Below, one piece after another: positions 1 to 11,673 of a DNA stretch of 64,000 nucleotides. A program made the translations under genes and the position numbers. Source of the stretch: Pieris napi (Eukaryota; Arthropoda; Insecta; Lepidoptera; Pieridae). Numbering within the stretch: the first letter of the stretch is position 1; the number at the start of each line of letters is the position of its first letter. The stretch is from NCBI RefSeq assembly GCF_905475465.1, contig NC_062247.1:8432001-8496000 (forward strand), written 5' to 3'. Below the pieces are notes generated by a model. The model did not search any database. It saw only the letters and a program-made list of their open reading frames with translations, and had not been told where the DNA came from.

Positions 1-3000
1 TGGATGGACGTCAGCCAGCTCTGGATTTCCAAAAGGATTGAAATCCATGCGTCCAGGCCAAATGGACGTCATCCGTGGCCGTCCGTCAATGGCAGAAACG
101 TGCGCCACGCCATATGGAAGCAGTCCGAATTGTCCGTGAATGGGCGAAACGGCGTCCATTTTTTTGAGGTTTTTGTTTCAGTTTATGTTTTGATGTCGAT
201 GGTGGTGCATGTGCTGTGTATTTGTCAAGCGTTATAATTTTCTTTTTATTATGTCTTTGCCCGCGCGTGACTTTGTGTTGGAAGTAATAGAAAAATATAA
301 AAGTATTTCTATTTTTAAATAAATATATTTATATTATTAAATAAATAAAAGTATTTCTTTGTTTCAACCAATCCTTCATCCACCTTCTCTTAGGTTTTTT
401 TTTGTCTTTTTAATAAAATACACACAACTGCTGCCACCAGTAAAGTATTGTTATCCATAGTATTATTTATTTCCGTTCCGTACGATTGCAAAGTTCGAAG
501 TGACGCCATGCATCCAAATGGAAGTATCGTGAATGGTACCGTATCTCGATAAATTTCCATTTGGAGTGCATCCAAAAGGAAATCTACTAAATGGACGTAT
601 CGTCAGTGGCCGACTTAATAAGGATTGTTAAGAAAGTATAATTATTAATATAATTTTTTTTATCGTAGTAAATTCAAGATTTTTCTTGTAAGCTAAATAA
701 ACACACCGGTGTCTATGATTTGTCTATGTCCTAAAAATTATGTCTATCGCCAGGTATCATAGATATCTAGTTAAGTTATTGAGAAAACGTGATTTTGACA
801 GTCATTAATTTAGATATAGGATACATATATGGACATAGTTTATGTTGTAACGTTCCCCCAATGGCAACATACTGTGACCGAGTAGTATGCGAATAGCGAG
901 GTTATAGCCTTATAGGTATAGAGCCGTTGAAACGTGGGCGGCACAAAGGCATTTTTTTTTTGCATACCCACCTTTACGTACCCTTAGTTTTCTAAGTACG
1001 CAAGAATATTTCACTGATTTTTTCTAATATAATAAATTTAAATTCACACGCTTTTACATATATCAAAATATTGGTAAGTTTAAGTTCTTGAAATTATTAA
1101 ATTATTTTGAATGGGTGAAGAAATATATGCATATCGCATATGCAATATTTTTTTAAAGAAACGCCATTTTGATACTATTAATTTCGGGCATTTTAAACTA
1201 CTATTATAAAAAACGTTATAGTACTCCTACTAGTAGTTATAGTGGACCTCCGTCCACTATATATACAAATGTTAATAAATATGAGATAAGCTTCTTGCTC
1301 TAATTTTTTATGTGGCAACAATGTGTCGCGAGATTTACGCGCGTATTTTTTATTTATGGCAGATGACAGATCGAACCAACGTCGGTAAAGAATATATCAC
1401 AATAATCGTAGACCCTTAACTGATGCGATGAAATTCATTACTTAAATTTAAATTGATAGTATTTATTACTATTGAATCTTTTGACTTAAAGGTATTATGT
1501 ACGCGTGTGAATTTAAATGTTTAATTTTCTTAGTATTTGGGCACATGTTATAATTAAGATTATTATACATTTAACAAATTATTGTTACTATATTGTTGTA
1601 ACTGGACCAATGTTGTTTAAAGTTGTTTGATGTTTATTGGTAATCTTTGTTCTTTCAATCTTCTGCTGCTAGGCCTCTGACGGATTTCATTATGCGGTCG
1701 GTCTTCGCTAAGATTCTGCTGACTCATTTAGAAGGAATACAAGTCTGTGCTTGGCATAATAGACCGTACTTAAAGTAAACCCCGGACGATAAGTCGTTTA
1801 ATCTTAAAGTTGTTCTATGCGTTTTAAAATCGAACCCATTCAATACAAAATGCCTCTAACATATCTTCTAAATGAGTAGGCATTAACGAATTTTATTCTT
1901 AAAGATAATTTTTATCTCGTCTCCTGTAACAGTTTCAATCTCTTCTTAAACCTACAGATGTTCGAATGGAGAGCTGCTCACTTAACAACGCATTATTCGT
2001 TGATGTTTTCAGCATATCTATTGTTTTGTTTCCGCTTAAGCATTGCATTTAATTGCCTATTAAGAAGTGAGCATCCAGCTCCTTATTTTTGGCTTGCTAA
2101 AAATTGGCAAGTCTGAATCGTAATCCAGACTGTTGAGACGCAGATGAAGTTAAAGTGATCGAAGGAGCTGGATCAACTTTATTAATGACAAATACATTTG
2201 TAAATTTCCATTATCTGTAAAATAAGTCTACAAGTAGTGTAGTCAATGAGTGAGCTTATCAATTTCTTACTTTCATGGGTGGGTACTACAACATTCCATA
2301 GATAATTAAAATTTGTGGGTACTTCACAACTTCACTTTAAATACCCATGGAAGTAAGACTATTCAAATTGTCTTACAAATGTATTGAATAAAACTTCTCC
2401 TAAGGTGCAGAATAACGAATATGGCAATAATATTGAAATAGTTTCAATTATATAAATCGATTTTGTCTAAATTTTTAGTAGTGAACCCAATTAGGGAACT
2501 CTTTAAATTCAAATAGTTCAAAGTTTACTATACTATGTTTACCTCCTTGCCTCAATTAGATAATTCGAGATTGTATGAATATAATTACTTACTGGAAGAC
2601 TTATTTCTACTCTTTCTAAATTTTGTTAGATTGATATTGCTTCTAGAAACTTTCAAACCTCACGGTTTATTCACGTTTGTATAATATTAGTTTTAGATCC
2701 TTAGTTGTAGTGTAGGTGGAAGTAGGCGCCTCAGGGACACGGTTAAAGCTTGTAAAACGTGGGACGGAACGAGAATTTTTAGTTGGACGTCTTTTGAGCG
2801 AATCTCTTAAAAACTCTCAAGCATTCGTTAAAAATAATTCTATTAAATTAAAATGATAAAGCGTGGGAATATACAGCAAATAAGTTTGGATATTTTACTC
2901 GACGCACAAAATATAAATAATGAAGACATGATTTCTAGTATGGATTATGTGAAGGCGTTCAACTAAGTTCTTGGGAGTTCGTCCCACATGGAGTGATGTT

Positions 3001-3563
3001 GTACATAATGTTACGTTATAATGTTATTTATTACGAGGTTGCGAATGTTTGTTGACCAATAGCATAGATTAATAGAACTCGCTTATACTTAGATACTGGT
3101 GTATCAAGAAATAATGCTTCTTGTATCTGAACCGAATATCTCAATTACCTAATATTTTTTAATTTATCTTGTAACACTTTCTCACTAAGGCATCACGAAA
3201 TAAAATATTAAATATTTTTTAGGTTTTTTATTAAAATATCGTTATCAATTATGCATTAGATTCACAATTTTTATCACAGTTACTATATATAGTGAAAAAT
3301 ACTAAAAAACGTAAGATTAAATCATAGTTTACTGCCCATATGATTTGTATGGCAACACATTCAGTAGCAAAGTGTGCGTTCCTGTCCTCATTTATTGAAC
3401 AAATAATTCATAATTCAATTCATAGAGATTAGTTTCTTGCCCGAGTATGTACTGATTGAGCAATGCTTTTATAAAATGGTGACTATATAAACGCCATTAA
3501 AAAAAATATTTACGTTGTACGTTACGTCATTATTTACGTATATGTACGGTGTCTATATGTTAA
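1..3563. other. Gene-free AT-rich stretch
   Basis: I recognise no gene here. The first 620 bases carry several copies of the word ATGGACGT(C/A) and of CCATTTGG/CCAAATGG in both orientations, which suggests decayed repeat DNA. The open frames present (for example 4-237) show no family resemblance and no splice context. The rest is AT-rich without recognisable structure. Confidence 0.5.
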
Positions 3564-3819
3564 CGTAAAATTGTAAACACCGTTAGATTGTAATCTATCG
3601 GTTATCGGTTATCGGTATTCGGTAGATTGTACTACACTAACTTAGTTATCATTCAAACTTCTTTGGTCAATTACAGATTAATTTTACTTCCCAACAATTT
3701 CATATAACTACCGAATAATAATACGTTAATTTGTAAGCAGTTCGTTGAGGTTCATAATATTTCGACAGTTTACAATCTCGCGAGATAGATTACAATCTAA
3801 CGGTTTTTACAATTTTACG
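3564..3819. mobile_element. MITE-like element with about 36-bp terminal inverted repeats
   Basis: The left end (from CGTAAAATTGTAAACACCG at 3564) and the reverse complement of the right end (to 3819) agree over about 36 bases with a single mismatch. The body is 256 bp with no coding capacity, and a (ATCGGTT)n-like stretch follows the left arm. No clear target-site duplication is visible, so the superfamily is open. Length and structure are those of a non-autonomous DNA transposon. Confidence 0.7.
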
Positions 3820-4218
3820 GTGATATATATACATCAATAACTACTGAACGGATTTTGATGAAGTTTTAAACTGTTTAAGTTAGAAAATACTTAAAAATAA
3901 ATAATATCGACATAGCTTAGAAGTCTAAATAGTCATCGAACTCAAATATGCAATTAATTAATTACCCATTCGGCATTCATACCGGTCAATTAGTCGGTTC
4001 TAAAATTAATTTATCCCCTTTCTCCGTATCGGTAACCATTTTATACATTGCATTTATGTTATTTAGTTTGTAGAGGTTTTATTCTAAAATACGGAAAACT
4101 CGAAATATCAAGAAAATCCAAGTGATCTTTGATTTAAATCTAACCAAAATTTTTCTTGACAATACTCAGGCCTACACCAAAACTGTTTGAATAATGGCGT
4201 TTCTAAATAATGCTAATT

Positions 4219-7200
4219 TTATGATGCGTCCCCACTCCCACCATGCTTTCTTTTGATTGAATCCTGATTAAAGCTAGACTTAATGCTAGGAAGCCTTCCA
4301 GTGCTGGCTGATCTTTTCATACCCTGAACGGGTTGACTTTGACTAGAATTAGTAATGGGCAAATTTTGATTATTTTGACTAACAGTCAACGCTTTGGAGC
4401 ACAAATCTAAAAATCTATTTAAGGTTTCATTTGTGATTCGATCCCCTGCCTGAACCTGTTCCGTCTGCCTTGGAGGTTCATTTCCGTTTCGCTGTTTTAA
4501 GGCAATACTTAGTATGTAAAATAAATTTAATTGAAACGGAATATTTAGTATGAAGTTGAATACAATGCCAACAAGTAACATTATGAGCATAGCATTGAAT
4601 ATTAATACTAATATTACTTGTGCAATCTTGTTCAATGGATACATTAGATCATCTGAAACAATAACATAAACATTACAATATTTCAATATAAGTGTAAATA
4701 GTTCACTAACAATAGAACACAGACAAGACTTTGAACAAAGACAGAATTTTCATAGGTTGACCAACAATTAACATTGAATTGCTTTATTAATAGAAATTGC
4801 AGCATCTCTAAACAATACTAAACCTTGGGGATTATTTCAAATAGGGATGCATCGATACGCCTTTTCACCGATACGATACCGATAATCTTAGAGAAATATC
4901 GTCGATACCGATACCGATGCCAACGCTTATTGAATTAAAATTAAATTAGGGTAAAATATATCAAGTTTTCAATTTTTATTAATAAATATTAAGTGACAAA
5001 CATATAAACGTATAAGATTAAAGATTTAGTTATTAAAATTAAGAATTGAGAGTAATAAATTAATTAAAATAAAATAAATAGTAACTGTTAATAATTAAAA
5101 TTAACATTGATAAGATTTTTGTAAATCTGTATTTTATTTAATTGGGTATCGAAAAAATAGTGAAAACAATCGAAAATCTAGCGAAATGGAATACGCGGGG
5201 AAAAAGCGGGTCCGTGGCTCGTATGCAACGAACTAGATCAAAAAAGATACGCGTTTACATTACTTTTTTAAAGGGCGAAATTTGAAAAGTATCGTTGTAT
5301 CGGCAATTAAAATATCGCCGATGCCGATATATCGGTATCGGTATCGGATGCATCCCTAATTTCAAATATAAATTAGCAATATTATTTATTCAATTCAAAT
5401 ATTATTTTATGTAAATTAATGTGTAGTTTTATGTAGTTAATGGTAAAAATCTCTACATCTGTTATTTTATGCTGCTGTTAATTGTGTATTGTCAATTAAT
5501 TATCTAATATGTATATAAAATTCTCGTGTCATTATGTTCGTTCCCATACTCCTCCGAAACGGCATGACGAAGGAGTATGTTCTTACGAAATTTTTTATGC
5601 ATATTCAGTAAGTCTGAGAATTAGCTACTACCTTTCAAACCCCTAAGTGAACACCCCTTGTGTACACCCCAAAATTTTTATGTTTTAGACAATTTTTTTT
5701 CCTTTTTATTTTGTTATGATACAGCAGACAAAAATACATACAACTCTTAATTTTCATCTACCCTCTATGATCAACCCCTATTTTTTATTTGTTAGTTAAG
5801 AACTTATAACTTGAGTTCTGAGGTTTATATATAGAAAAATCACAGAAAAACCCAAAAAAGTTTTCATTCCGGAATACCAAACAGTGTCTGGGGATGTATA
5901 GCACAATGATTCATGTTGGTATATACTTAAAAGGTAGGCTACGCATTAAGGAGAAACAAAGTTTGCGGGGGCAGCTAGTTATAATTATATATTTACCTGT
6001 GATACTTAAAACTATAGTATTAACAGTAGCACTGATTGTGATCATAGGCTCTGATATAATAGTTGTGAACATCCTTGCAGCTATCTTCAAAGGGTTCATA
6101 TGTTTTAACATAACTATTGGGTCTGGTGGAGACACTACACATTCCGACGTCCAAAACTGCCACTTACATGAGTTAAGGCCTGATATAAATCGGTTGACTT
6201 CTACCTTTTCAGCTTCCTGAAACATACATAACTTATCATGTATACATTAACATAATACAAGCTAACCCATCCCTTGGTTAGTTTTATTTTTTAGGATTAA
6301 TAATTTTTATTGGTGCAGTTAATAAAACATCTTTAATATTCTTTAGATAATTGGAATAAATAAAAAAACATTAAATTGCAAATATTTTCAGTTCTGTATA
6401 CAGATGCAAGTTACCTCATCACAATAATGTATATGTAAAAATAAATAAAAACTTATTGAATTTAACACAATATCCTTACTTTATATGAAACAAAGACTTC
6501 ATATAAATATAGTGCTACTCCCAAAAATATTAACATGTGCTTGTATGACACATAATGCCATAACCAACATGTAGCAGCAACCATTGCAGCTATTGTTAGG
6601 CTCCATGTTATGTAGTCCTGAAATTATTGAAAATAATTATAACTCCTCTTATTCTCAATTATACACAGTATTAATTTACTTTCAACTCACTTTATATTCT
6701 ATAATATATGTATAGACATATTCACTCCAAGCCATGGCTATTCTTTCAGTAATTGTTGGTTTATATATGGATCCTTCTATATGTCCTATGGATCTCCTTA
6801 ACATATTTTCAGAAAGAGCATTGTTCGATAAAATGTATTCATCAAGGCTATTAAATTGCTCTAGACTGAATTTCATTTGTAGAGATATATCTATTGTATC
6901 ATCTTCATTTTCCTATAAAAATTAAAACTTCTGAACGAGGAATACTTTTATTATTGTGATAATTAAAACTGTATTGTGCTTAAGTTACCTTTCTCTGTCC
7001 ACCTTTTAAAATTATTGCTAGTAATCGCTTATAAAACCAATCACTCATGCATTGGTTAGGTTCAGGTTTAAATTTTGCTATTTGTTTAGGTATTTTTAAA
7101 TCTGGTGGTAAGTCGTCATCCTCTAAAATATTCTTATTTACATTAAGGTCATCCCATGGATCTGGTCCAACTTGGGGATTACAAGTAATGCATTTAATAA

Positions 7201-7228
7201 AAAGGCATAACACTAATACATGATACAT
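4219..7228 (-). CDS. Clcc1: Chloride channel CLIC-like protein 1 (CLCC1) homolog
   Basis: Five coding exons on the minus strand: 7228-6989, 6912-6691, 6617-6480, 6216-5997 and 4652-4219. All junctions are GT-AG and the phases agree, giving 417 residues. The start at 7228 opens a signal peptide (MYHVLVLCLFIKCITC). Exon 2 is an acidic lumenal stretch. Exon 3 (residues 155-200) holds two hydrophobic segments around CWLWHYVSYKH. Exon 4 is a conserved Cys/Trp block (CKWQFWTS) followed by MLKHMNPLKIAAR. Exon 5 starts with a strong membrane segment (about residues 283-317) and ends in a basic, Ser/Gln-rich cytoplasmic tail. CLCC1 proteins are ER membrane proteins linked to anion conductance and ER homeostasis; human CLCC1 is longer. 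The last intron (4653-5996) contains a hAT MITE and probably a Helitron end. The assignment rests on remembered family pattern, not on an alignment. Confidence 0.72.
4842..5358. mobile_element. hAT-type MITE with 8-bp target duplication
   Basis: The ends are inverted repeats: TAGGGATGCATC at the left and GATGCATCCCTA at the right, followed inward by runs of CGATAC/GTATCG. The flanks are identical 8-mers ATTTCAAA (4834-4841 and 5359-5366), the target-duplication length of hAT transposases. The 517-bp body does not code. It lies in the last intron of the CLCC1-like gene. Confidence 0.85.
5940..5978 (+). mobile_element. Possible Helitron 3' end
   Basis: The sequence GTTTGCGGGGGCAGCTAG followed by T has the look of the CTAG|T 3' terminus of lepidopteran non-autonomous Helitrons. 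The 5' end was not located, so the extent to the left is unknown. It sits in the last CLCC1 intron. Confidence 0.35.
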
Positions 7229-7772
7229 AATGCTGCGAGTCGTTAAAAGAACGTTCTTAAAATATGTACAAGTAAATGTTTTTTTACTGGTTAGCGATTA
7301 ATGTTTACATTTTATAAACACTTTGCATAGTTTGTTAATCGTCTTTCCGATATGTCTACGTCAGACGGGAGAAATTATCACTTTTTAGAATAAAGAAATA
7401 CACGTTTTCTGAAATATTTTTTAACACTTTTAGAGTTTCAACGTTCCAAAACTTTGGAAATGACTATTTATCAATTGTCATTTTACAACGTTTCCTATTG
7501 TCGATTTGTCAGTTGAATTTGAGAGTTATCATTTGACAGTGACACTAGGGTTTGAACTAAAGTTTAAATGTCTCAGGACTCAGATTTGAAAATTGAATTA
7601 ACTAAGCCACAAGGCATAAAAATTAAAAGCTACAAAAATATATTTATTAGCGTTTTTTCATTAACAAGATATTAAGTTAGCTGTTAGTGGTCTTATTTGT
7701 TGTACGCTCTCTGACTCTCTCGGACTCTGGTCTTATAATTCAAATATCGTTATTTAATAATTTCAGTTTATA
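7229..7772. promoter_or_regulatory. Divergent promoter region of CLCC1 and IntS12
   Basis: Only 544 bp separate the start codons of the minus-strand CLCC1-like gene and the plus-strand IntS12 gene, so both promoters and 5' UTRs must lie here or in upstream exons hidden here. I see no clear TATA box. A short CT-rich stretch (about 7700-7730) precedes IntS12. The call is by position only. Confidence 0.5.
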
Positions 7773-8653
7773 ATGTCATCAATAGATTTTGATCCAGCAA
7801 TCAAACTATGTCTGAAATATTTACATTCAAGCGCTTCTGATTCAACTGAACAGCTACGTCTTACTTTAGATGATAGTATTCGGCAAACATACGGGAGTTC
7901 AAAAACTCTTGGTAATGTTTTATCTAAAAAATATCTAAATGAGGAGAAAACATCATCGCCCTCACGGTCCAAACATAAAAGCGATAAGAGTTCCAGCTCG
8001 AAAACTATACCGATGCCACAACACAGTCCACAGCAAATACAAATACCAGAAAGAGAAGGAGATGTAGGTGTTATGGATGATGGCGAGTTGGCGTTTGATT
8101 TATTACAAGAGGATTTGACTTGTGTTGTGTGTAGGCAAATTGCAGTGCAAGCGGGTAACCGCTTGGTTGAGTGTGATGCTTGTCATGCTCTCTATCATCA
8201 GGTATTGTTTTCTTCTTTTTTGATAAAAAAATATTTTCTAGATTATATAAATAATGGTAATTAAAGTAATAACAATTAGGGTTGGTAGACAAAGAAGGCA
8301 GATATATTTCTTCCCCCTGCCATGTTGGGTGTATCGCGGCTTTTAACAATTAAATTAATCAATTTATGTTCTTTCAGGACTGCCACAAACCGGTAATAAG
8401 TGATAATGATATGAGTTCTGGATGGCATTGTGCATCATGTCTTACACAAGGCTTTGCATACACCAACAAAGTGGTTAAATCTCCTACTCGAGTATCTGAT
8501 TCTACTCCGGTAAAAATAACAACCAGTGCATCTGCATCTTCGCCACCATCTAAAGTAGTAACCCCTAACATTAATATCATCTCAGCAGATAAAAGAATAC
8601 AAACAATGAAGAAAAAAGCTGCCAAACAACATGAGAAAAAGAAAAGTAAATGA
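7773..8653 (+). CDS. IntS12: Integrator complex subunit 12 (PHD finger)
   Basis: Two coding exons, 7773-8201 and 8378-8653, joined in phase 0 across a 176-bp GT-AG intron, give 234 residues. An N-terminal region with DFDPAIKLCLKYLHS is followed by a Ser/Lys-rich linker and then a PHD zinc finger split by the intron. The C4HC3 ligands are C117, C120, C134, C137, H142, C145, C161 and C164, with the usual Trp (W159) two residues before C161. The tail is Ser/Thr/Pro-rich and ends in a Lys-rich cluster. IntS12 is the small PHD subunit of the nuclear Integrator complex, which attenuates transcription and processes snRNA 3' ends. The N-terminus upstream of the PHD is the family microdomain that binds Integrator. 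The protein is shorter than its human and fly counterparts, mainly in the disordered tail. Confidence 0.88.
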
Positions 8654-8929
8654 CATAGTCTTTCTCAATGGTAATTATTGGGAATAATTGCTATTGCTAT
8701 TTTACGCTGACTTGTTCATTGCTATATTTGTAAAGAACCTAGTTATAAATGTAGGTATTCTTAATGTTTAATACATCTTAATCATTAAATTCTTAACTGT
8801 ATATTCTAACAGTAAATTTAAGTATTCAGGTATAAAACAAAAAACATTGATATATAGACATAGAAAAATATAGGATTACTAACTTAGGAAACTTATTATC
8901 GAATGTAAATACATATTAAAATATTGTAT

Positions 8930-8935
8930 AATAAA
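8930..8935 (+). other. Candidate IntS12 polyadenylation signal
   Basis: AATAAA lies about 280 bases after the IntS12 stop codon and is the most plausible poly(A) signal for that gene. No transcript evidence is available. Confidence 0.45.
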
Positions 8936-8979
8936 TATGTTGGATATTAACTTTATGATATGACTTTTTTGGTTTTTTT

Positions 8980-8999
8980 TTGCTTGGACGTCCAAGCAA
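8980..8999. repeat. Perfect 20-bp palindrome in T-rich flank
   Basis: TTGCTTGGACGTCCAAGCAA is a perfect palindrome flanked by T runs on both sides, just past the presumed 3' end of IntS12. It may be the remains of an element end; no function is implied. Confidence 0.7.
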
Positions 9000-11040
9000 T
9001 CTTTTTTCAACTATGAAATATGAATTGCGCTTAGACCTATATTTTTAACATTTTTAACCACAGATGTCATTACCATATGATTTTATTTTCATTTCATTTA
9101 ATAAAGGGTATAAAATGTTAATAATATAGAACATAAAAATCATGAGTATAATATTATTTGTATAACTACTTGGCACCAATTTTAATGTGAATACAGGATA
9201 AGGAAAAATAAAGTTTACTTTGCATAAAAGTGGTACATATGGATTTGATAATAAAAATACAAAGGCTGACATATTTATTTATAATAAAATACAAAATCAC
9301 ATGAGAAAACTTATAATTATAAAAAAAATTTTAGGGCAAATTATAAACCTCTAACTTAAAACCTTCTTCATATAATAGGGTGCTGTGCCTTTAAAAATAA
9401 TCTCCTTACCTTTGAAAACTTTATAAGGTCTGATTTGTAACTTCTGGGAAGGTGATAAAGGTTTTCGAACCTCTTAAGACGCAGCTGAACCGAATCTAAA
9501 AGTAAGATTTAGAAAAGAGACAGCGTTAGACTGACTTCCGACGTCAAAAATATATTGGGTTTTCTCATAAGAGAGTCATAATTCGCGTTTCTGAACGTGG
9601 CAAACACTGCGTCTGTTTTATTGATAATTTTTCTTTAAGACGTCTTTGATTTTTATGATATGCCCGTGTCTTCATGGTATGCGCAAATTAATAGCGTACA
9701 GAAAGAAAATCCATTAGTGCAGTTGTCGTGCCAACTCATTTGATTGATAAAGATCATACTGCATAAATAGTTCAATTAATTTATATACCGATACCCATAC
9801 GGCTGATATTTATATACGTTTACGAACACGCAGTAAGTAAGAGAGTAAGTTTTGTGTAAAATTTAGTAACTTCAAATTCGGGCTTCTAAATGTATTCACA
9901 ACGAAATCGAAAATGGCCTGAACTGCCGATAAAAGGATGGTACGGCCGTGCCGCTTTTTCGCTCGACTTGGCGGGCGCACTGCTGTGCCCCTAGATTTAG
10001 AAGAAACCAGCTGCAATCCATTGTCATGGCCTCAGTTTCTTTATCTGTTATCTTGATTGGCAGGTAGGAGTTGGCCTAAAACATCGTGAGAAAACAGACG
10101 TATACGCTGTCAAAGCATAAATATTGTGTCGGTTTTCACAGTGTTTTCATTTACCGTATAAGCGAGTAGGTGCATCAATTTAATGCAGGGTTGATAGTCG
10201 CGGGGCTCACTCTGCCTAAAAATAGATAGTGATCAATCTTAAAATAAGAAAACTTAAAAATAATATGCACCGTTATGTTACTGTAACTTAATGAATATTT
10301 AATAACATTAATTTAAGAGAAATTTCATTCAAATGGCGGTAAAGAAATTTAAATCATGATGACTTTAGTTTTTTGTAAAATCAAATTTTTCTTTGTATTT
10401 TTCTCACGTGTCCAAGCATTATCGCGCACCCCATTGCCGACGGAAAAGCTTTGACGAGCTAACATGGATTTTTGTAAAAATATCAGCTAATATACAGACT
10501 TAGTTGTATTAAAAATAGTTTTTGCTTTGAGAAACCTCCTTCAATCTGAATAAATTATTTGTTTAAGTGTTACCTATTAAATAAAATTACAACTTAATGG
10601 AAATTTAACTTTAATTGTTATAAAAACATTCAAGGCACAAATATAAATAGAATTCATAGAAAATAGCGCCTATGCAATCAATAAAATAAAATAAATATTG
10701 TTTTCTTAGCTTATACTATTTATTAGCCTTTTATTAATCTTTTGTACTAAAATGTTAATACAAAAAATAACGTAATTTTAAAATGTATGCAACGTGATAC
10801 TAGAATGAGTATCATAATTTTTTTGGCAAAGAAAACCACTTTTCTCGTCAAACATCATTTCACGTCGCCACGGTAAACAGTAACGTAATACATAGATATA
10901 TTGTTGCTTAACTAAATGAAACATACTACTATAGGTAGATGTTTTTAAAAAGATGTAACCAATGGTTAAGAGGGTGGAATCTGATTGGTAGAATCTCTTC
11001 GAGGGGCGGATAGCAACGTGCAGGCTGGTATATAGTTATT
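9000..11040. other. Intergenic stretch upstream of dmrt93B
   Basis: No gene is recognised. The part next to dmrt93B should contain its promoter. A TATATAG at 11029-11035 is followed by a TCAGTC initiator-like word at 11041, but the spacing (about 14 bases) is too short for a normal TATA/Inr pair. About 9460-9640 resembles, weakly, dispersed repeat sequence seen near 22730-22960. Confidence 0.4.
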
Positions 11041-11258
11041 TCAGTCTGCGCTTTGTATCTCTGAAAATAGAGTCTTTTTCATCGTCAGAAAGTTTGCTAC
11101 AGTTTTCTAGTAGCAACGCCTTTTTTGTTTCGTGAAACCACTCGAAATATTAGTAGTTGATTGTGGGCGGCTGTTTAATGGTGTTAAATTATGAGGGATT
11201 TTTTTGAAAGATACAATTACAAGTGCTTTTGAATAACAATCCAACGTTGTGTATACAA
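11041..11258 (+). other. dmrt93B: Probable 5' UTR exon of dmrt93B
   Basis: The coding exon that follows begins at a good acceptor (TTTTCATAG|AG, 11669-11670) just three bases before the start codon, so an upstream noncoding exon is expected. A strong donor (AA|GTAAGT) closes at 11258. The exon's left limit is a guess from initiator-like sequence near 11041-11090. Confidence 0.45.
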
Positions 11259-11673
11259 GTAAGTATTTATTAATGGTTTTCTCAATTTATAAGTGATATT
11301 AATTAAATCTGATTTGCCTGCTCGTTAAACATTTCTTGAACTTGATTTTTAATTTCCTAGTACATATTTATTAAATCAAAGTAAAAATTTTAACTACGAA
11401 CTTGAATACAATAAATAGACGCTGCTCTCGAAAAACAGTTGTCTTTTTGATTATATTTATTTAAAAAAATTTCAACGCTGTTCCATAAACCTTAAACATT
11501 TTCTATATTTTAATTATAAAGCTTTTGTAGTCCAAAACCTAGTCGCTCGCCCACCATATTAATTGTTATAGGTAAGCCTCTAGGATAGAGCTAGGGTCTA
11601 ACCCAAAACCTACAATTTGTTACATATAAATTGTGCTGGATTTGTCTTGTCATATATTCTGGTTTTCATAGAG

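Noticed and set aside
4..237. Open frame of 77 codons at the left edge
   Set aside because: Built from repeated ATGGACGT words in repeat-like DNA, with no splice context or family signal.
5894..6220. Plus-strand frame of 108 codons
   Set aside because: Antisense shadow of CLCC1 exon 4.
11029..11045. TATA box plus initiator for dmrt93B
   Set aside because: The spacing is about 14 bases, about half of what a TATA-directed start needs.
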